Assembly (NCBI RefSeq): GCF_016591975.1
Contig: NZ_AP024169.1
Location: 4,007,001 to 4,071,000 of the forward strand
Origin: Anaeromicropila herbilytica
Lineage (GTDB): Bacteria > Bacillota > Clostridia > Lachnospirales > Lachnospiraceae
Length of the DNA stretch: 64,000 bases
Direction of reading: 5' to 3'
The notes under the pieces were generated by a model that was given only the letters and a program-made list of their open reading frames with translations, did no database searches and was not told the origin of the DNA. The position numbers and the translations under genes were made by a program. Shown here piece after piece: positions 8,376-18,260 of this stretch. The stretch's first letter is position 1; each line of letters starts with the position of its first letter.

Positions 8376-11300
8376 CTAAAGAATACTTATTGTCTTATCT
8401 AATGAAAAAGAATATATTAACTTTTCTTTTACCTTCTTATTCGTTATCTGTTCTATCGCTTTCTGATAATAATTTAATTGGACCTTGTATTTTTGAACCA
8501 AGGTTTCTTCCTTGCCTTTTACTACATAATCTGTTTTATAATCCATAAGCACAATACCATCTTCTTCTTCAAAATACGCATCAATAATTCCTTGAATAAG
8601 AACCGTTTCTTCACTATCTGTATCTGGATATACCTCTTTTGCCAGTGCACCTAATACAAACTGTTTCTCAAGAAATAGCTTTCCGTTACTTTTTGCTTTT
8701 CTCATACGGTTCGCTAGATCCGATTGTGTAAATCGATAGATTTGGTGAACTCTGACCACCCGGGTATCAGTCTCAGTTAATATTCCTTCTGATAAGAGAC
8801 GTTCTAATTCTTTTTCTACATCAGCTGGCGATTGTATGGATAACAAATCAATACATTCTAGAACCTTATGATAAATAGTACCCCTTGAAGTAGCTGTAAT
8901 TTCCTTCTCAGGTTGTATGAATCTTGGTATAATTTCTTCAAGAATGCTTACTTCTGATTGCTTTTCTTCTGAATTCATTTCTTCCAAAGTCATTTCTTGT
9001 TGTGACTGCTGTTTTTCTTCTGAATAATTCTCTTCTTTATACTTTTCTATAGATGGTTCCTCATATAATTTTTCGCTATAATCTTCATCAATCATTTGAC
9101 CTAAGCGTTTCAATTCAGATACTGTTATCTTTGCTTTGATATCCTTTTCCTTCGCATAAGGATACTGATATTCAAGACGCTTTACGATTTCATTTTTCAC
9201 CGTTTCATCACAATCTTTCTCTGAATCCCATGATAATAACTCTCTTTTTTGAACATCTCCTGCAATCTGTTTCATCACTTCTGTACTGGTCAAACTAAAA
9301 TAATCAACAATCTTTACTTTAAATTTAGAGATGTGATTATAATAAATACCTGATGGAGTTCCTTGTAGCTCATTGTCTTTTAGAATTTCTTCAAATCCTC
9401 GATGTCTAAGTAAAGCAGGTATAATCCAGTCCAAGTAATTAGAAGCAGAAGATAAATCGTGAAATAATTGCTCTTTCTTCTCTTGATGAATGATATTACT
9501 ATATTTTTTTATCTTATCAATTAGCTTCTTTTGTGTTCCTGTTAAGATTAATTTTTCTTTTGCTCTAGTTAACGCAACATATAGAATACGTAATTCTTCT
9601 GATAGATTTTCAAGTTGCATCTTCTTTTGAATTACTTTCTTCATTAAGGTTGGTGATTTCATCCTCAGTTCATAATCGATATAATCAGGTCCTAGTCCTA
9701 GGTCAGGATGAAGTACTATCTTACTTCTTGCATCTTGATTGTTAAAGGATTTTCCTAATCCTGATACAAATACAACAGGGAATTCCAATCCTTTTGATTT
9801 ATGAATACTCATAATTCGAACCGTATCGTCATTTTCTCCGATTGTTTTAGCTTCTCCAAAATCAATATCATATTTATTTAGTTTCTCAATATAACGAATA
9901 AAATGGAATAATCCATGATAACTTGTCTTCTCAAACTCAATTGCCTTCTGAACGAGCATATCAATATTAGCACTTCTTCTATCCCCTGCAGGCATAGCTG
10001 TTACATAGTAGTAATAATTTGTCTCACTTAGTATCGTTAATATTAATTTGTGTACACTGGTATAAGGAACCATGTTTCTAAACTTCTCAAGCTGTTCAAA
10101 GAAAGCTGCTGCTTTTGCACTTAATGCTTCATCAGATCCATGAATGGAATAGATTTCTAGTGCATCATACAGATCTGTCTTTTTACGGTTACTGCAAATT
10201 ACAGCTAACTCCTCAGAATTAAACTCATACATCGGAGAATGCAGTACTGCTGCTAGTGGAATCTCTTGCCTTGGATTGTCTATAATCTTTAGTAGATTTA
10301 AGATAGTCTTAATCTCAATAGCAGAAAAATATCCTGACTGTGTATCAGAATAAGCTGGTATCCCCTCTGCCATAAGTGTATCTACAAAGACATCTGCCCA
10401 ATTACTCATAGTTCGAAGTAAGATTACAATATCGCTATACTTTGCTCTACGATATGTGTTGTCTTTTCCCAACACATATAATCCATTCTTATCATCGGTA
10501 ATCTCTCGAATTCTAGCTGCAATTGCTCTTGCTTCCATTTCTTTTTGATTGATTTCTTCAAGATCATTCTCTTCTTCCCCATTGTCTTCTTCAGATATTA
10601 GAATTAGTTCTGTAGTCTGTGAAGTTATTTCCTTTTCGAACGATCTACTATCTCTGATGTCCTCTTCCAAGTTATCTTCTGAAATATATTCCTTAAAACT
10701 TGCACCAGGATATAAGGCAACTTCATCATTATATTCAATATTACCAAGATTACGCGTCATAATCTGTTCGAAGATAAAATTCGCACTCTCTAGAACATTT
10801 GAACGGCTTCTAAAGTTCTTGTGTAAATCAATTCTTTGATAACTACTATCACCTACTGTATAAGTATTATATTTATCCATGAATAATTCAGGTCTTGCTA
10901 AACGAAATTTATAGATACTTTGCTTTACATCTCCTACCATAAAGATATTTGGATTACTGTATCTTTCTTTTGAAATGCTATTAATGATTGTCTCTTGCAC
11001 ATAATTACTATCTTGATATTCATCAACTAGAATCTCTACATAATGATCACTTAATTCCTGAGCAACCTCACTTGGGCTAATTTGATCCCCATCTTTATGA
11101 ACAAGTATATTAAGAGCGAAATGCTCAAGGTCATTAAAATCAACTAGGTTCTTCTCCTCTTTTTCCTTTGCGAAATCATCCATAAACTGTATGGTGAGAT
11201 CAATTAGTACATTCATCACATTTTGTACTTGATTCATATCGGATAGCATTTCCTCAGGTGATTGAAAGAAATAATTCTTTACGGTATCTCCTATCGCTTT

Positions 11301-12221
11301 CTTCATATCTTCGCGGATGGATTTGACTGATTCTTTTTTCTGTTCTGATACTTCTGGCATCTTCTTGGTAGATAGCCTTTTATACTGAATACTAGTTAAT
11401 ACTTGTTCGTAGGCAACATATGAATTCTGATTAGCAAGGCTTTCTAACAGTTCTCTATCACTTAATAATGCTTCTTGGTAATGAATCGGTCCATCTGGTT
11501 CTAGGCAGATTCTTAGTGCTTCTTCATTACGCTCTAATATATCCTGAAATATTAATCTCAGATAATCTAACAGTGATTTCATCCATTCTGTCTGTTCCAT
11601 CTCCTCTAAGGAGGCAATCGCAAAATGCTTCCGATTCTCTTCTAACCAATCCTTTGGCCATGGATAGCTCATTGAGAAGTTATATAAATTTAGTATTAAC
11701 TCTTCTATCTGTTCATCCGATTTTCCAGAGGAATAACACTCTATGAAATTAATAAACTCTTTCGTTGGTTCCTCATAATGAGCCTCTAATAGATTCGAGA
11801 TGACATCCGATTTTAGAAGTTTAATTTCTGCTTCGTCTGCTACACGAAAGGATGGGTCCAAATTAATGCTATTAAAATGGTTACGTATAATATTTAAGCA
11901 AAAGCTGTGTGTTGTTGTTATCTCTGCATTTTGGATTAAAGCTATTTGCTTTTGAAGATGTGCATTATCCGGCATCTCAAGTAGTTTCTTTTCAATTCGA
12001 TTTCCGATTCTTTCTTTCATTTCTGCCGCTGCTGCTTTTGTGAAGGTAACGATTAACAATTGATCGATATCTACTGGATTCTCTTCATCCGTAATCATCG
12101 TAATGATTCTCTCAACCAATACAGCTGTTTTACCAGATCCAGCTGCTGCAGAAACTAATATATTACGATTTCTTAAATCAATGACTTTCTTTTGCTCTGC
12201 GGTCCATTCCATTTTTGCCAT
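8376..12221 (-). CDS. addA: ATP-dependent helicase/nuclease subunit A
   Basis: Subunit A of AddAB, the Firmicutes counterpart of RecBCD, which processes double-strand breaks for RecA. It is 1281 residues, normal for the family. Walker A is AAAGSGKTAVLVERI near residue 30; the UvrD-type motif II LVDEYQDSNYVQ and motif V-like MSIHKSKGLEFPVVFVSGLG follow; the C-terminal RecB-type nuclease motif is LMDYKTDYV. A Glu/Gln-rich insertion (about residues 1050-1090) precedes the nuclease domain. The start ATG has AGGAGG that lies inside the end of addB, three bases separate the two frames, and translation is probably coupled. Confidence 0.97.
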   Translation of the reverse strand: MAKMEWTAEQKKVIDLRNRNILVSAAAGSGKTAVLVERIITMITDEENPVDIDQLLIVTFTKAAAAEMKERIGNRIEKKLLEMPDNAHLQKQIALIQNAEITTTHSFCLNIIRNHFNSINLDPSFRVADEAEIKLLKSDVISNLLEAHYEEPTKEFINFIECYSSGKSDEQIEELILNLYNFSMSYPWPKDWLEENRKHFAIASLEEMEQTEWMKSLLDYLRLIFQDILERNEEALRICLEPDGPIHYQEALLSDRELLESLANQNSYVAYEQVLTSIQYKRLSTKKMPEVSEQKKESVKSIREDMKKAIGDTVKNYFFQSPEEMLSDMNQVQNVMNVLIDLTIQFMDDFAKEKEEKNLVDFNDLEHFALNILVHKDGDQISPSEVAQELSDHYVEILVDEYQDSNYVQETIINSISKERYSNPNIFMVGDVKQSIYKFRLARPELFMDKYNTYTVGDSSYQRIDLHKNFRSRSNVLESANFIFEQIMTRNLGNIEYNDEVALYPGASFKEYISEDNLEEDIRDSRSFEKEITSQTTELILISEEDNGEEENDLEEINQKEMEARAIAARIREITDDKNGLYVLGKDNTYRRAKYSDIVILLRTMSNWADVFVDTLMAEGIPAYSDTQSGYFSAIEIKTILNLLKIIDNPRQEIPLAAVLHSPMYEFNSEELAVICSNRKKTDLYDALEIYSIHGSDEALSAKAAAFFEQLEKFRNMVPYTSVHKLILTILSETNYYYYVTAMPAGDRRSANIDMLVQKAIEFEKTSYHGLFHFIRYIEKLNKYDIDFGEAKTIGENDDTVRIMSIHKSKGLEFPVVFVSGLGKSFNNQDARSKIVLHPDLGLGPDYIDYELRMKSPTLMKKVIQKKMQLENLSEELRILYVALTRAKEKLILTGTQKKLIDKIKKYSNIIHQEKKEQLFHDLSSASNYLDWIIPALLRHRGFEEILKDNELQGTPSGIYYNHISKFKVKIVDYFSLTSTEVMKQIAGDVQKRELLSWDSEKDCDETVKNEIVKRLEYQYPYAKEKDIKAKITVSELKRLGQMIDEDYSEKLYEEPSIEKYKEENYSEEKQQSQQEMTLEEMNSEEKQSEVSILEEIIPRFIQPEKEITATSRGTIYHKVLECIDLLSIQSPADVEKELERLLSEGILTETDTRVVRVHQIYRFTQSDLANRMRKAKSNGKLFLEKQFVLGALAKEVYPDTDSEETVLIQGIIDAYFEEEDGIVLMDYKTDYVVKGKEETLVQKYKVQLNYYQKAIEQITNKKVKEKLIYSFSLDKTISIL

Positions 12222-12224
12222 GCG

Positions 12225-15200
12225 TTAATCCTCCTTCCTCTGCTTTGTTCTACTATCTTTGCCTGCTACTTTTTTCTCTTCTGCTTCTTCAACAACTGCA
12301 GTTAATTCATCCTCTGAATTTTCTAGATCTCCCGCAGATTCCTCAAGTTTATCCCATACCTCTTCTTTCGAGAATTTCTTCAAGTTACGATATTTATTAC
12401 CAGGTAGCTTTAGGTCAAATCCACAGATACTGCTATAGCTACAATAATCACATGCTGTCTTATTTCCCATTTTATAAGGATTAATCTCAGTACTTCCTTC
12501 TAATATTTGCTTTCCAAGCTCTGTCATCTTCTGGTTCGCATAATCACTCATCGAATGAAACTTCTCTTTATCAGCAATATTGGATCTCTTATTCGGAGTT
12601 CCATCCTTATTTGTCTCAACTGGTATAATATCCGACTTTCTAGATGGAGCAGTCTCCCCTGATTGTAGCGCAAAGTTCTTGTCCATTAGTTTCACAATAT
12701 CCATATCGCTATTAACAATTCCATTCATGCGAAGCTCTTTTAGGATATTCTTTTGAATAAGTAGTTTACGTATCTGGTTTTCATTAGTATCTTCTTCCGA
12801 TTCCATGACTTCCATAAGAATATCATTCATGTTCGAATCATTTACCACAACCTTATCAACAATCGGATCGTCCAGATTATAATAGAAGATTCCTGCAGGA
12901 ATTATTTCCTTGGTTGGATATTTCTTTTGCATTAATTCGATGGACGCATTCATATACACAACTAATTGTAACTGTAGTCCATAATACAAGGATAGAATAT
13001 CAAAGGTTGTACTTCCTGATTTATAGTCTATAACTTTAACATATAGATGTTCATCATCTTCATAAGTATCCAAGCGGTCAATTCTACCCTGTAACCTCAT
13101 ATTGTCATTATCCGATAACGAAAGATTCACTGATTTTAAATTATCTAGATATGAGAATTTCAGTTCAAAACCAGTAGGTTCAAATTCTCCTTGCTTGATA
13201 TGTTCACATAAAGCCCATATGGTTCTCTTGGTAATTCGCTCCACCCTGTTTATCATATATTCATTACGCTTCGAGCTCTTTAGAATTGCATTTCCATATT
13301 CTAGTGCTGCCTCATTTACGCAATCTGATACATATGCATCACGTACTTCATCGGTTATTGTATGCCAGTTATATTCACTTTTTTCAAGACGACTTGAGAA
13401 TAGTTCAATTGCGTTATGAAAAATATTTCCGATATCTGGAACCATTAATTTATATTCTTGTCGTTCCTTTAGTTCTAATCCATAATTAATAAAATGAGCA
13501 AATGCACAGGCTGCATATTTTTCAAGCCTAGATATGCTATTGATAAGCTCATTTCCGTATAACACTCTCGATACTGCCTTCCCTATACTTGTCTCATCAT
13601 TCTGATAGAATGCTGCATCAATATAACGAATAAGCTCCTCTTTAAAATCTTCCCTCTTAAAATACCAAGAGAATAACTCTCTCCATTCCTGAGGCATATC
13701 TTTGTATCGATACTCTCTAAGTCCAGCAACCAGATACTCCATGCCGCCCTTTAGTCCTAGAATATCATTGTAATCTTTCACTTTGGAGTCCTCATCTACT
13801 ATCTTTAACTTTGGAAATAAACTTCTAACTTTCGATAGGATACTTGATGGGCGTAGCGATTTTCCATCACTTGATACCTTACTAAAGGTGACAAATAGTT
13901 TATTCTGAGGTTTAGTAAGATTTAGATATAAATAAAACTGACTGATATAACTGCTTTGTCTTCTCGTTGGTGCTAACTCAAAATGATTGCTCTCTAAGAG
14001 TTCTCTCTCAATATCGGATATTATACCTCCAGATAATTTACTCTTTGGAATTAAACCTTCATTCGCCCCAATTAAGAAGAGTACCTTAATATCCTTTAAC
14101 CTGGTTCTCTCGATATCACCGACTACAATCTGGTCTGTTCCTGGAGGTATCAGACCAACTTTTGCTTCTTCTAAGCCTGATTTTAAGATATCGGAATATT
14201 CTTTAATCGATAGGACTTCATTTCCCAATAGATCAACTAATTGATCAAATAAGTCCATCACAATTCGATACATCTGCTTATATTCTTTGGCCTCTAGTGG
14301 CATAAGATTCGTTTCAAAATATTCTCTGTATTGTTCTAATTTAAGCGCTACTTGATGGTAAACCAAGAATTCATACAATGCTCTAGTTACGTCAAGAACG
14401 GTGCTGTCTTTCTTCTGCAACACATCACGCATTGTTTCAAATGGTGTTATGATTTTCTCCCTTGTTTCATTAAGGGTTGTAAAATCAATTTCTGTTTTCG
14501 TCTTATATTTTCGCTCCCAGACGCTATTCCATCTTTTAAAACCTCGAATTCCTAGCGCAATAACATAGTTTTCTAATTGGTCAATTTCTTCTTTTTCTAT
14601 GTCTAATAATCCACATCTTAAGAAACGAAATACACTTTCATAGGAAAAATCCTTCGTAATTATCTCTAGCGAAGACATGATTAACTCTACCATCGGATTG
14701 GATAAAATTCCTTTTTTATGATCAATAAAACAAGGAATCTTGGAGGTAACAAATTCTCTTTCTACGATCTCACTATATCCTTCAATATCCCCTGTAATTA
14801 CCGCAATATCCTTATAGCGATATCCTTCTTCCCTTACTAACCTGACGATTTCCTTTCCAACAAATTGTACCTCACTTAGAGGATCTTTCACTGCATGAAT
14901 GGCAATATCGTCTTGTTCCTCCTCATATACTTTATAAGGATATCGAAACAGATTACGTTCTAGAGAAGCAAGTGGTGTACTATTAAGGAATCGATAAGGA
15001 ACTAGTTCTCTATGATTATTACTCTGATTTGCATAAATATGTTCTTCTATCTTAACGTCTTCTTCCTTCGCAATCTCAAGTAACTTCGTAATAGTCTTCT
15101 TACTTAGATGAAATAATTTGAAATCCTCATCTACAACATCAGGATTCTCTCTTGGATCTATCGTAACCGTAACCAAGACCATTTTGCTTAGATTCATAAG

Positions 15201-15851
15201 GTGACGAAGCAATTTGTATTGAGATGGTGTAAAGCCAGTAAATCCATCAAAACATATCACACTATTACGAATAATCTTAGATTCATCAATAACTGAGACT
15301 AACAGGTCTAAGATTTCCTCTGCTGTAATATATTTTTCGCTCATAGATTCTTTAAACCCATCATATAGAAGACGAACATCTTTCAATTTGGTCTGTAATA
15401 GAGGCTTGTTCTTCGTAACTTCAACCATCTGATCTAATTGTTCGGATGTGATACTATATTGAAGAATTTCTGATAACAGAGATTTTAACTCCCCAATAAA
15501 CCCTTGCTTTTTCACATTCGCACCGAAGACCTTAAGATCATTCTTCTTCTCTTCTATCACTTTTCTTAATATCATTGTCTTTCCCGTATCTTCAAGAATG
15601 GACTTCTCGTGTCCCCCCACTTCGTCAAAAATACGATAAGCAAGCCTTAAGAAACTTAAAATATCGATATTCATAATTCCTTTATTCGGATGCATACTTA
15701 CCAGATCCTTTTGTGTCTGCATGGTAAATTGTTCGGGTACAATAACAATATAATTCGTATCCTCATTTATCATAGATTTGCGAATCATCTCTTGGTATAA
15801 CTGATATGATTTACCTGCCCCCGAACTACCTAGTATTAATTGTAGTGACAT
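12225..15851 (-). CDS. addB: ATP-dependent helicase/nuclease subunit B
   Basis: Subunit B of AddAB, 1208 residues. It starts MSLQLILGSSGAGKSYQLYQ, with the Walker A motif right at the N-terminus, as is typical. Near the C-terminus are the RecB-type nuclease residues VIDYKSGSTTFD and the four cysteines that hold a 4Fe-4S cluster in AddB: one in YAACAFAHF and three in CDYCSYSSICGFD. It precedes addA in one transcript. The ribosome binding site AAGGAGAT fits the chosen ATG. The C-terminal tail is very acidic and Lys-rich and probably disordered. Confidence 0.97.
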   Translation of the reverse strand: MSLQLILGSSGAGKSYQLYQEMIRKSMINEDTNYIVIVPEQFTMQTQKDLVSMHPNKGIMNIDILSFLRLAYRIFDEVGGHEKSILEDTGKTMILRKVIEEKKNDLKVFGANVKKQGFIGELKSLLSEILQYSITSEQLDQMVEVTKNKPLLQTKLKDVRLLYDGFKESMSEKYITAEEILDLLVSVIDESKIIRNSVICFDGFTGFTPSQYKLLRHLMNLSKMVLVTVTIDPRENPDVVDEDFKLFHLSKKTITKLLEIAKEEDVKIEEHIYANQSNNHRELVPYRFLNSTPLASLERNLFRYPYKVYEEEQDDIAIHAVKDPLSEVQFVGKEIVRLVREEGYRYKDIAVITGDIEGYSEIVEREFVTSKIPCFIDHKKGILSNPMVELIMSSLEIITKDFSYESVFRFLRCGLLDIEKEEIDQLENYVIALGIRGFKRWNSVWERKYKTKTEIDFTTLNETREKIITPFETMRDVLQKKDSTVLDVTRALYEFLVYHQVALKLEQYREYFETNLMPLEAKEYKQMYRIVMDLFDQLVDLLGNEVLSIKEYSDILKSGLEEAKVGLIPPGTDQIVVGDIERTRLKDIKVLFLIGANEGLIPKSKLSGGIISDIERELLESNHFELAPTRRQSSYISQFYLYLNLTKPQNKLFVTFSKVSSDGKSLRPSSILSKVRSLFPKLKIVDEDSKVKDYNDILGLKGGMEYLVAGLREYRYKDMPQEWRELFSWYFKREDFKEELIRYIDAAFYQNDETSIGKAVSRVLYGNELINSISRLEKYAACAFAHFINYGLELKERQEYKLMVPDIGNIFHNAIELFSSRLEKSEYNWHTITDEVRDAYVSDCVNEAALEYGNAILKSSKRNEYMINRVERITKRTIWALCEHIKQGEFEPTGFELKFSYLDNLKSVNLSLSDNDNMRLQGRIDRLDTYEDDEHLYVKVIDYKSGSTTFDILSLYYGLQLQLVVYMNASIELMQKKYPTKEIIPAGIFYYNLDDPIVDKVVVNDSNMNDILMEVMESEEDTNENQIRKLLIQKNILKELRMNGIVNSDMDIVKLMDKNFALQSGETAPSRKSDIIPVETNKDGTPNKRSNIADKEKFHSMSDYANQKMTELGKQILEGSTEINPYKMGNKTACDYCSYSSICGFDLKLPGNKYRNLKKFSKEEVWDKLEESAGDLENSEDELTAVVEEAEEKKVAGKDSRTKQRKED

Positions 15852-16082
15852 ACCTATCTCCTTTTCTATTTCTTTCTATAAAAATCTTTTCAAATAATTC
15901 TGCCTTTTTTAAGTCTTTTTACTCCAATATACATAGGCGAACCTTGGTCACACTTTATTTTTCCATCTACTATATATTACTACTTTTTCTCTTCTTCATG
16001 TTTTTTTACGAATAATTTTTCTATTTATAAGTATACCAATATATTGATTCACCTGACAAATAATTTATTTCGAAATGTCCCA

Positions 16083-16297
16083 GGTAATTTGTACAAAATA
16101 GAAAAGGCGAATACGCCTTTGAATCTGTATTAGAAGTTCTTGTTCTCAGTTCATTTTGTGTTATATTCTAGGACAGATCTGTTTGAGCGAAGCGAGTTGT
16201 CTGTCCTAGAATATGTTTTACACAAAACGAACTGAGAACTAGAACTTCTTATACAGATTCAATGAAGTATGAGTTTTTCTATTTTGTACAAATTACC
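16083..16297. repeat. Long imperfect palindrome, family 1
   Basis: A 215-bp inverted repeat between addB and the divergent FMN_bind-like gene. The outer arms GGTAATTTGTACAAAATAG and CTATTTTGTACAAATTACC are exact complements. After an unpaired patch, a second stem begins near 16119 (TTGAATCTGTAT...) and includes GAACTGAGAAC and TAGGACAGA with their complements. The centre contains GAGCGAAGCGAG. No ORF fills it. It shares the blocks GTATTAGAAGTTCTT, AGATCTGT.TGAGCG and AGAACTTCTTATAC with the palindrome at 40905-41123, whose stems otherwise differ. Together with simple A/T-rich DNA it accounts for the 549-base gap. Confidence 0.85.
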
Positions 16298-16400
16298 GGA
16301 TACAACTCGAAAATTCTTTTCTAATAAAACCTAAAATTTATACATAAATAGAACTCATCCATAATATTATATATTAAACGAATTAAATGGAGGATAAATC

Positions 16401-16829
16401 ATGTCAAAAACCAAAATTGTAATATTTCAGCTGAAAGAAATCATATACACGGCAATCTTCGTAGGTCTAGGAATCCTACTCATACTATTATTAATTTTTA
16501 TGTTTTGGCATAAGAACGATAGTACCGATGTTGCAGCAAAGACACAATATAAAGCAGGAGTTTACACCTCCACCATTGTATTGAATGATACCTCACTTAA
16601 CATCGAGGTAGTTGTTGATAAGAACCACATTAACAACGTATCCATTAAAAATATTGATGATGCTATAACAACGATGTTTCCGCTTCTTCAACCTTCACTA
16701 GACGATATTACGGAACAATTGAATAAAGGAGTCGCAGTCAGTAAACTCACTTTATCCGATGAAAGTAAATATACACAAGAGTTATTAATTGATGGTATTA
16801 ATAATGCTCTTTCAAAAGCAACTCCATAA
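16401..16829 (+). CDS. Membrane-anchored FMN_bind-like protein
   Basis: A 142-residue protein behind GGAGG. A single membrane helix (about residues 15-35, FVGLGILLILLLIFMFW) is followed by an outward domain starting YKAGVYTSTIVLNDTSLNIEVVVDK. This Y..G.Y.....L.....V.V pattern, plus INNVSI and the C-terminal T.ELLIDGINNAL, resembles the FMN_bind domain of Rnf/NqrC-type and related proteins. I do not see a clear S/T-G-A-T FMN attachment motif; the TQELLIDGINNALSKA end is where it would be expected to matter. Function unknown; flavin binding is tentative. Confidence 0.65.
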   Translation: MSKTKIVIFQLKEIIYTAIFVGLGILLILLLIFMFWHKNDSTDVAAKTQYKAGVYTSTIVLNDTSLNIEVVVDKNHINNVSIKNIDDAITTMFPLLQPSLDDITEQLNKGVAVSKLTLSDESKYTQELLIDGINNALSKATP

Positions 16830-16854
16830 ATATTATAAATTAGTACATATTAAT

Positions 16855-16897
16855 AAAGGACTTTCTACAAGATATATTTTTGTAGAAGGTCCTTTTT
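16855..16897 (+). terminator. Intrinsic terminator
   Basis: Stem AAAGGACTTTCTACAA / TTGTAGAAGGTCCTTT with a short A/T loop and a T run, 26 bases after the FMN_bind-like gene. Confidence 0.85.
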
Positions 16898-16964
16898 CGT
16901 TAGTATTCTTATTATCACTTTTAAATATATTTCAATAGATAGAATAAGAATATTTCATTTTAAT

Positions 16965-17243
16965 TTAGATCAATGTGAACTTATACCAGTAATCTTTTAC
17001 TTTATCATTCTTAACAGCCTTATAGAATTTCTCAGCAATCTCGATACATACTTCTTCGTCTTTTACTTTTACAATAATCTCATCATCATGCTTGATAATT
17101 CTACGTTTTTTATCATCGTGTTTATCAACCCATGTTCTTGCTTTGGCTTCCCACTCTTTAATTGTTTTTTCATCTAGAGCATCAAACTCTGTCATCTGAA
17201 ACTTAACCTCTTCAATAAAATCCTCAAAATCCATTTCTATCAT
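16965..17243 (-). CDS. Small acidic/basic protein of unknown function
   Basis: A 92-residue soluble protein with a good AGGAG ribosome binding site before the ATG. It is rich in charged residues (DDKKRRIIKHDDEIIVKVKDEEVCIEIAEKFYKAV) and predicted to mix helix and strand. No signal peptide, membrane segment or recognised motif. I do not recognise the family. It lies downstream of degV and may be expressed separately, because hairpins separate the two. Confidence 0.6.
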   Translation of the reverse strand: MIEMDFEDFIEEVKFQMTEFDALDEKTIKEWEAKARTWVDKHDDKKRRIIKHDDEIIVKVKDEEVCIEIAEKFYKAVKNDKVKDYWYKFTLI

Positions 17244-17311
17244 AACATTTCTCCTGTCGTTTTTTATTCTAACTATCTATATATAATTACAATCATTTCC
17301 ATGATTTAGTG

Positions 17312-17377
17312 TAGTGATTTCACTTGCTTGCAAGGGTGAAATCACTAGCGTTGAGATGAAAGAATTATTCTTTCACT
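17312..17377. repeat. Two adjacent hairpins downstream of degV
   Basis: The first is TAGTGATTTCAC / GTGAAATCACTA (17312-17347); the second pairs TGAAAGA with TCTTTCA (about 17357-17374), just beyond the degV stop codon. Neither has a clean T run on the minus strand, so they may be mRNA 3'-end structures or a weak terminator. Confidence 0.5.
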
Positions 17378-17378
17378 C

Positions 17379-18260
17379 TTATGCTTTCCTATGTTCGTAA
17401 GGTGATTTAGAATTCAGATATGTAACCCCTATAATACCAGGACCTGTATGAGCTCCTATCGCACATCCCACATAAGTTTCTATAAAGTTCTCACAGCCAT
17501 AACGAGTACGTAACATTTCCTTTACCTGCTTTAATGTCTTCTCATCATCTCCGTGGCATAATCCAATTACTTGAGTACTTAGAGAGTCACCAGTCTCTCC
17601 AACCATTTCGACCAGACGCTTTAATGACTTTTGGCGTCCTCTTACTTTCTCGACAGAAGTTAAAGCTCCTTTATCATCCATCTTAATGATAGGCTTTATA
17701 TCGAGTAGGCCACCTGCCACAAAGGAGCTTCTACTCAATCTTCCACCTTTGAATAAGTAATCTAAGGTCTCTACCGTGAACACATGCTCCATATGTTCAC
17801 AGTGATACTTAATTGCGTCAATTATCATCTGTTTTGGCGCATTCTCTCTTAACATTTTAGCCGCTTTATAGACAACTAAACCAAATCCAATGGAAGCACA
17901 TTTCGAATCAATTATTGTTAAGTCAAATTCAGAATAGTTCTCTAATAGTTCTTCTTTTGCTAGATTCGCTGCATTATACGTTCCTGCAATTCCTGTAGAA
18001 AAACAAATATAAATAAGTGAATCCCTATTTTTTGCATATTTTTCAAAATGTTCTTTGAACATATAAGCATTAATATGATACGTCTTAATGTCAACATGAT
18101 TTCTTAATAAATTGTAAAATTCCGAAGGATAGATTGTCTCACCATCCAAATAATCAATCTCATTAATAACGACTGGTGTAGGAATTACTTCTACATCATA
18201 TTCTTTCGCCAGATCTTTCGGAATATCCGAAGCAGAATCCGTGATAATCTTAAGAGCCAT
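17379..18260 (-). CDS. DegV family fatty-acid-binding protein
   Basis: A 293-residue cytoplasmic protein of the DegV (FakB-like) family, which binds fatty acids and can present them to a fatty acid kinase. It has the family start KIITDSASDIPKDLAKEYDV, the TSGTY-like STGIAGTYNAANLAKEEL, DSKCASIGFGLVV, the VETLDYLFKGGRLS motif and the C-terminal GCAIGAHTGPGIIGV. The ATG overlaps the nadE stop codon by one base (TAATG) and its AGGAGG site lies in the last nadE codons, so translation is coupled. No FakA partner is visible here. Confidence 0.93.
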   Translation of the reverse strand: MALKIITDSASDIPKDLAKEYDVEVIPTPVVINEIDYLDGETIYPSEFYNLLRNHVDIKTYHINAYMFKEHFEKYAKNRDSLIYICFSTGIAGTYNAANLAKEELLENYSEFDLTIIDSKCASIGFGLVVYKAAKMLRENAPKQMIIDAIKYHCEHMEHVFTVETLDYLFKGGRLSRSSFVAGGLLDIKPIIKMDDKGALTSVEKVRGRQKSLKRLVEMVGETGDSLSTQVIGLCHGDDEKTLKQVKEMLRTRYGCENFIETYVGCAIGAHTGPGIIGVTYLNSKSPYEHRKA

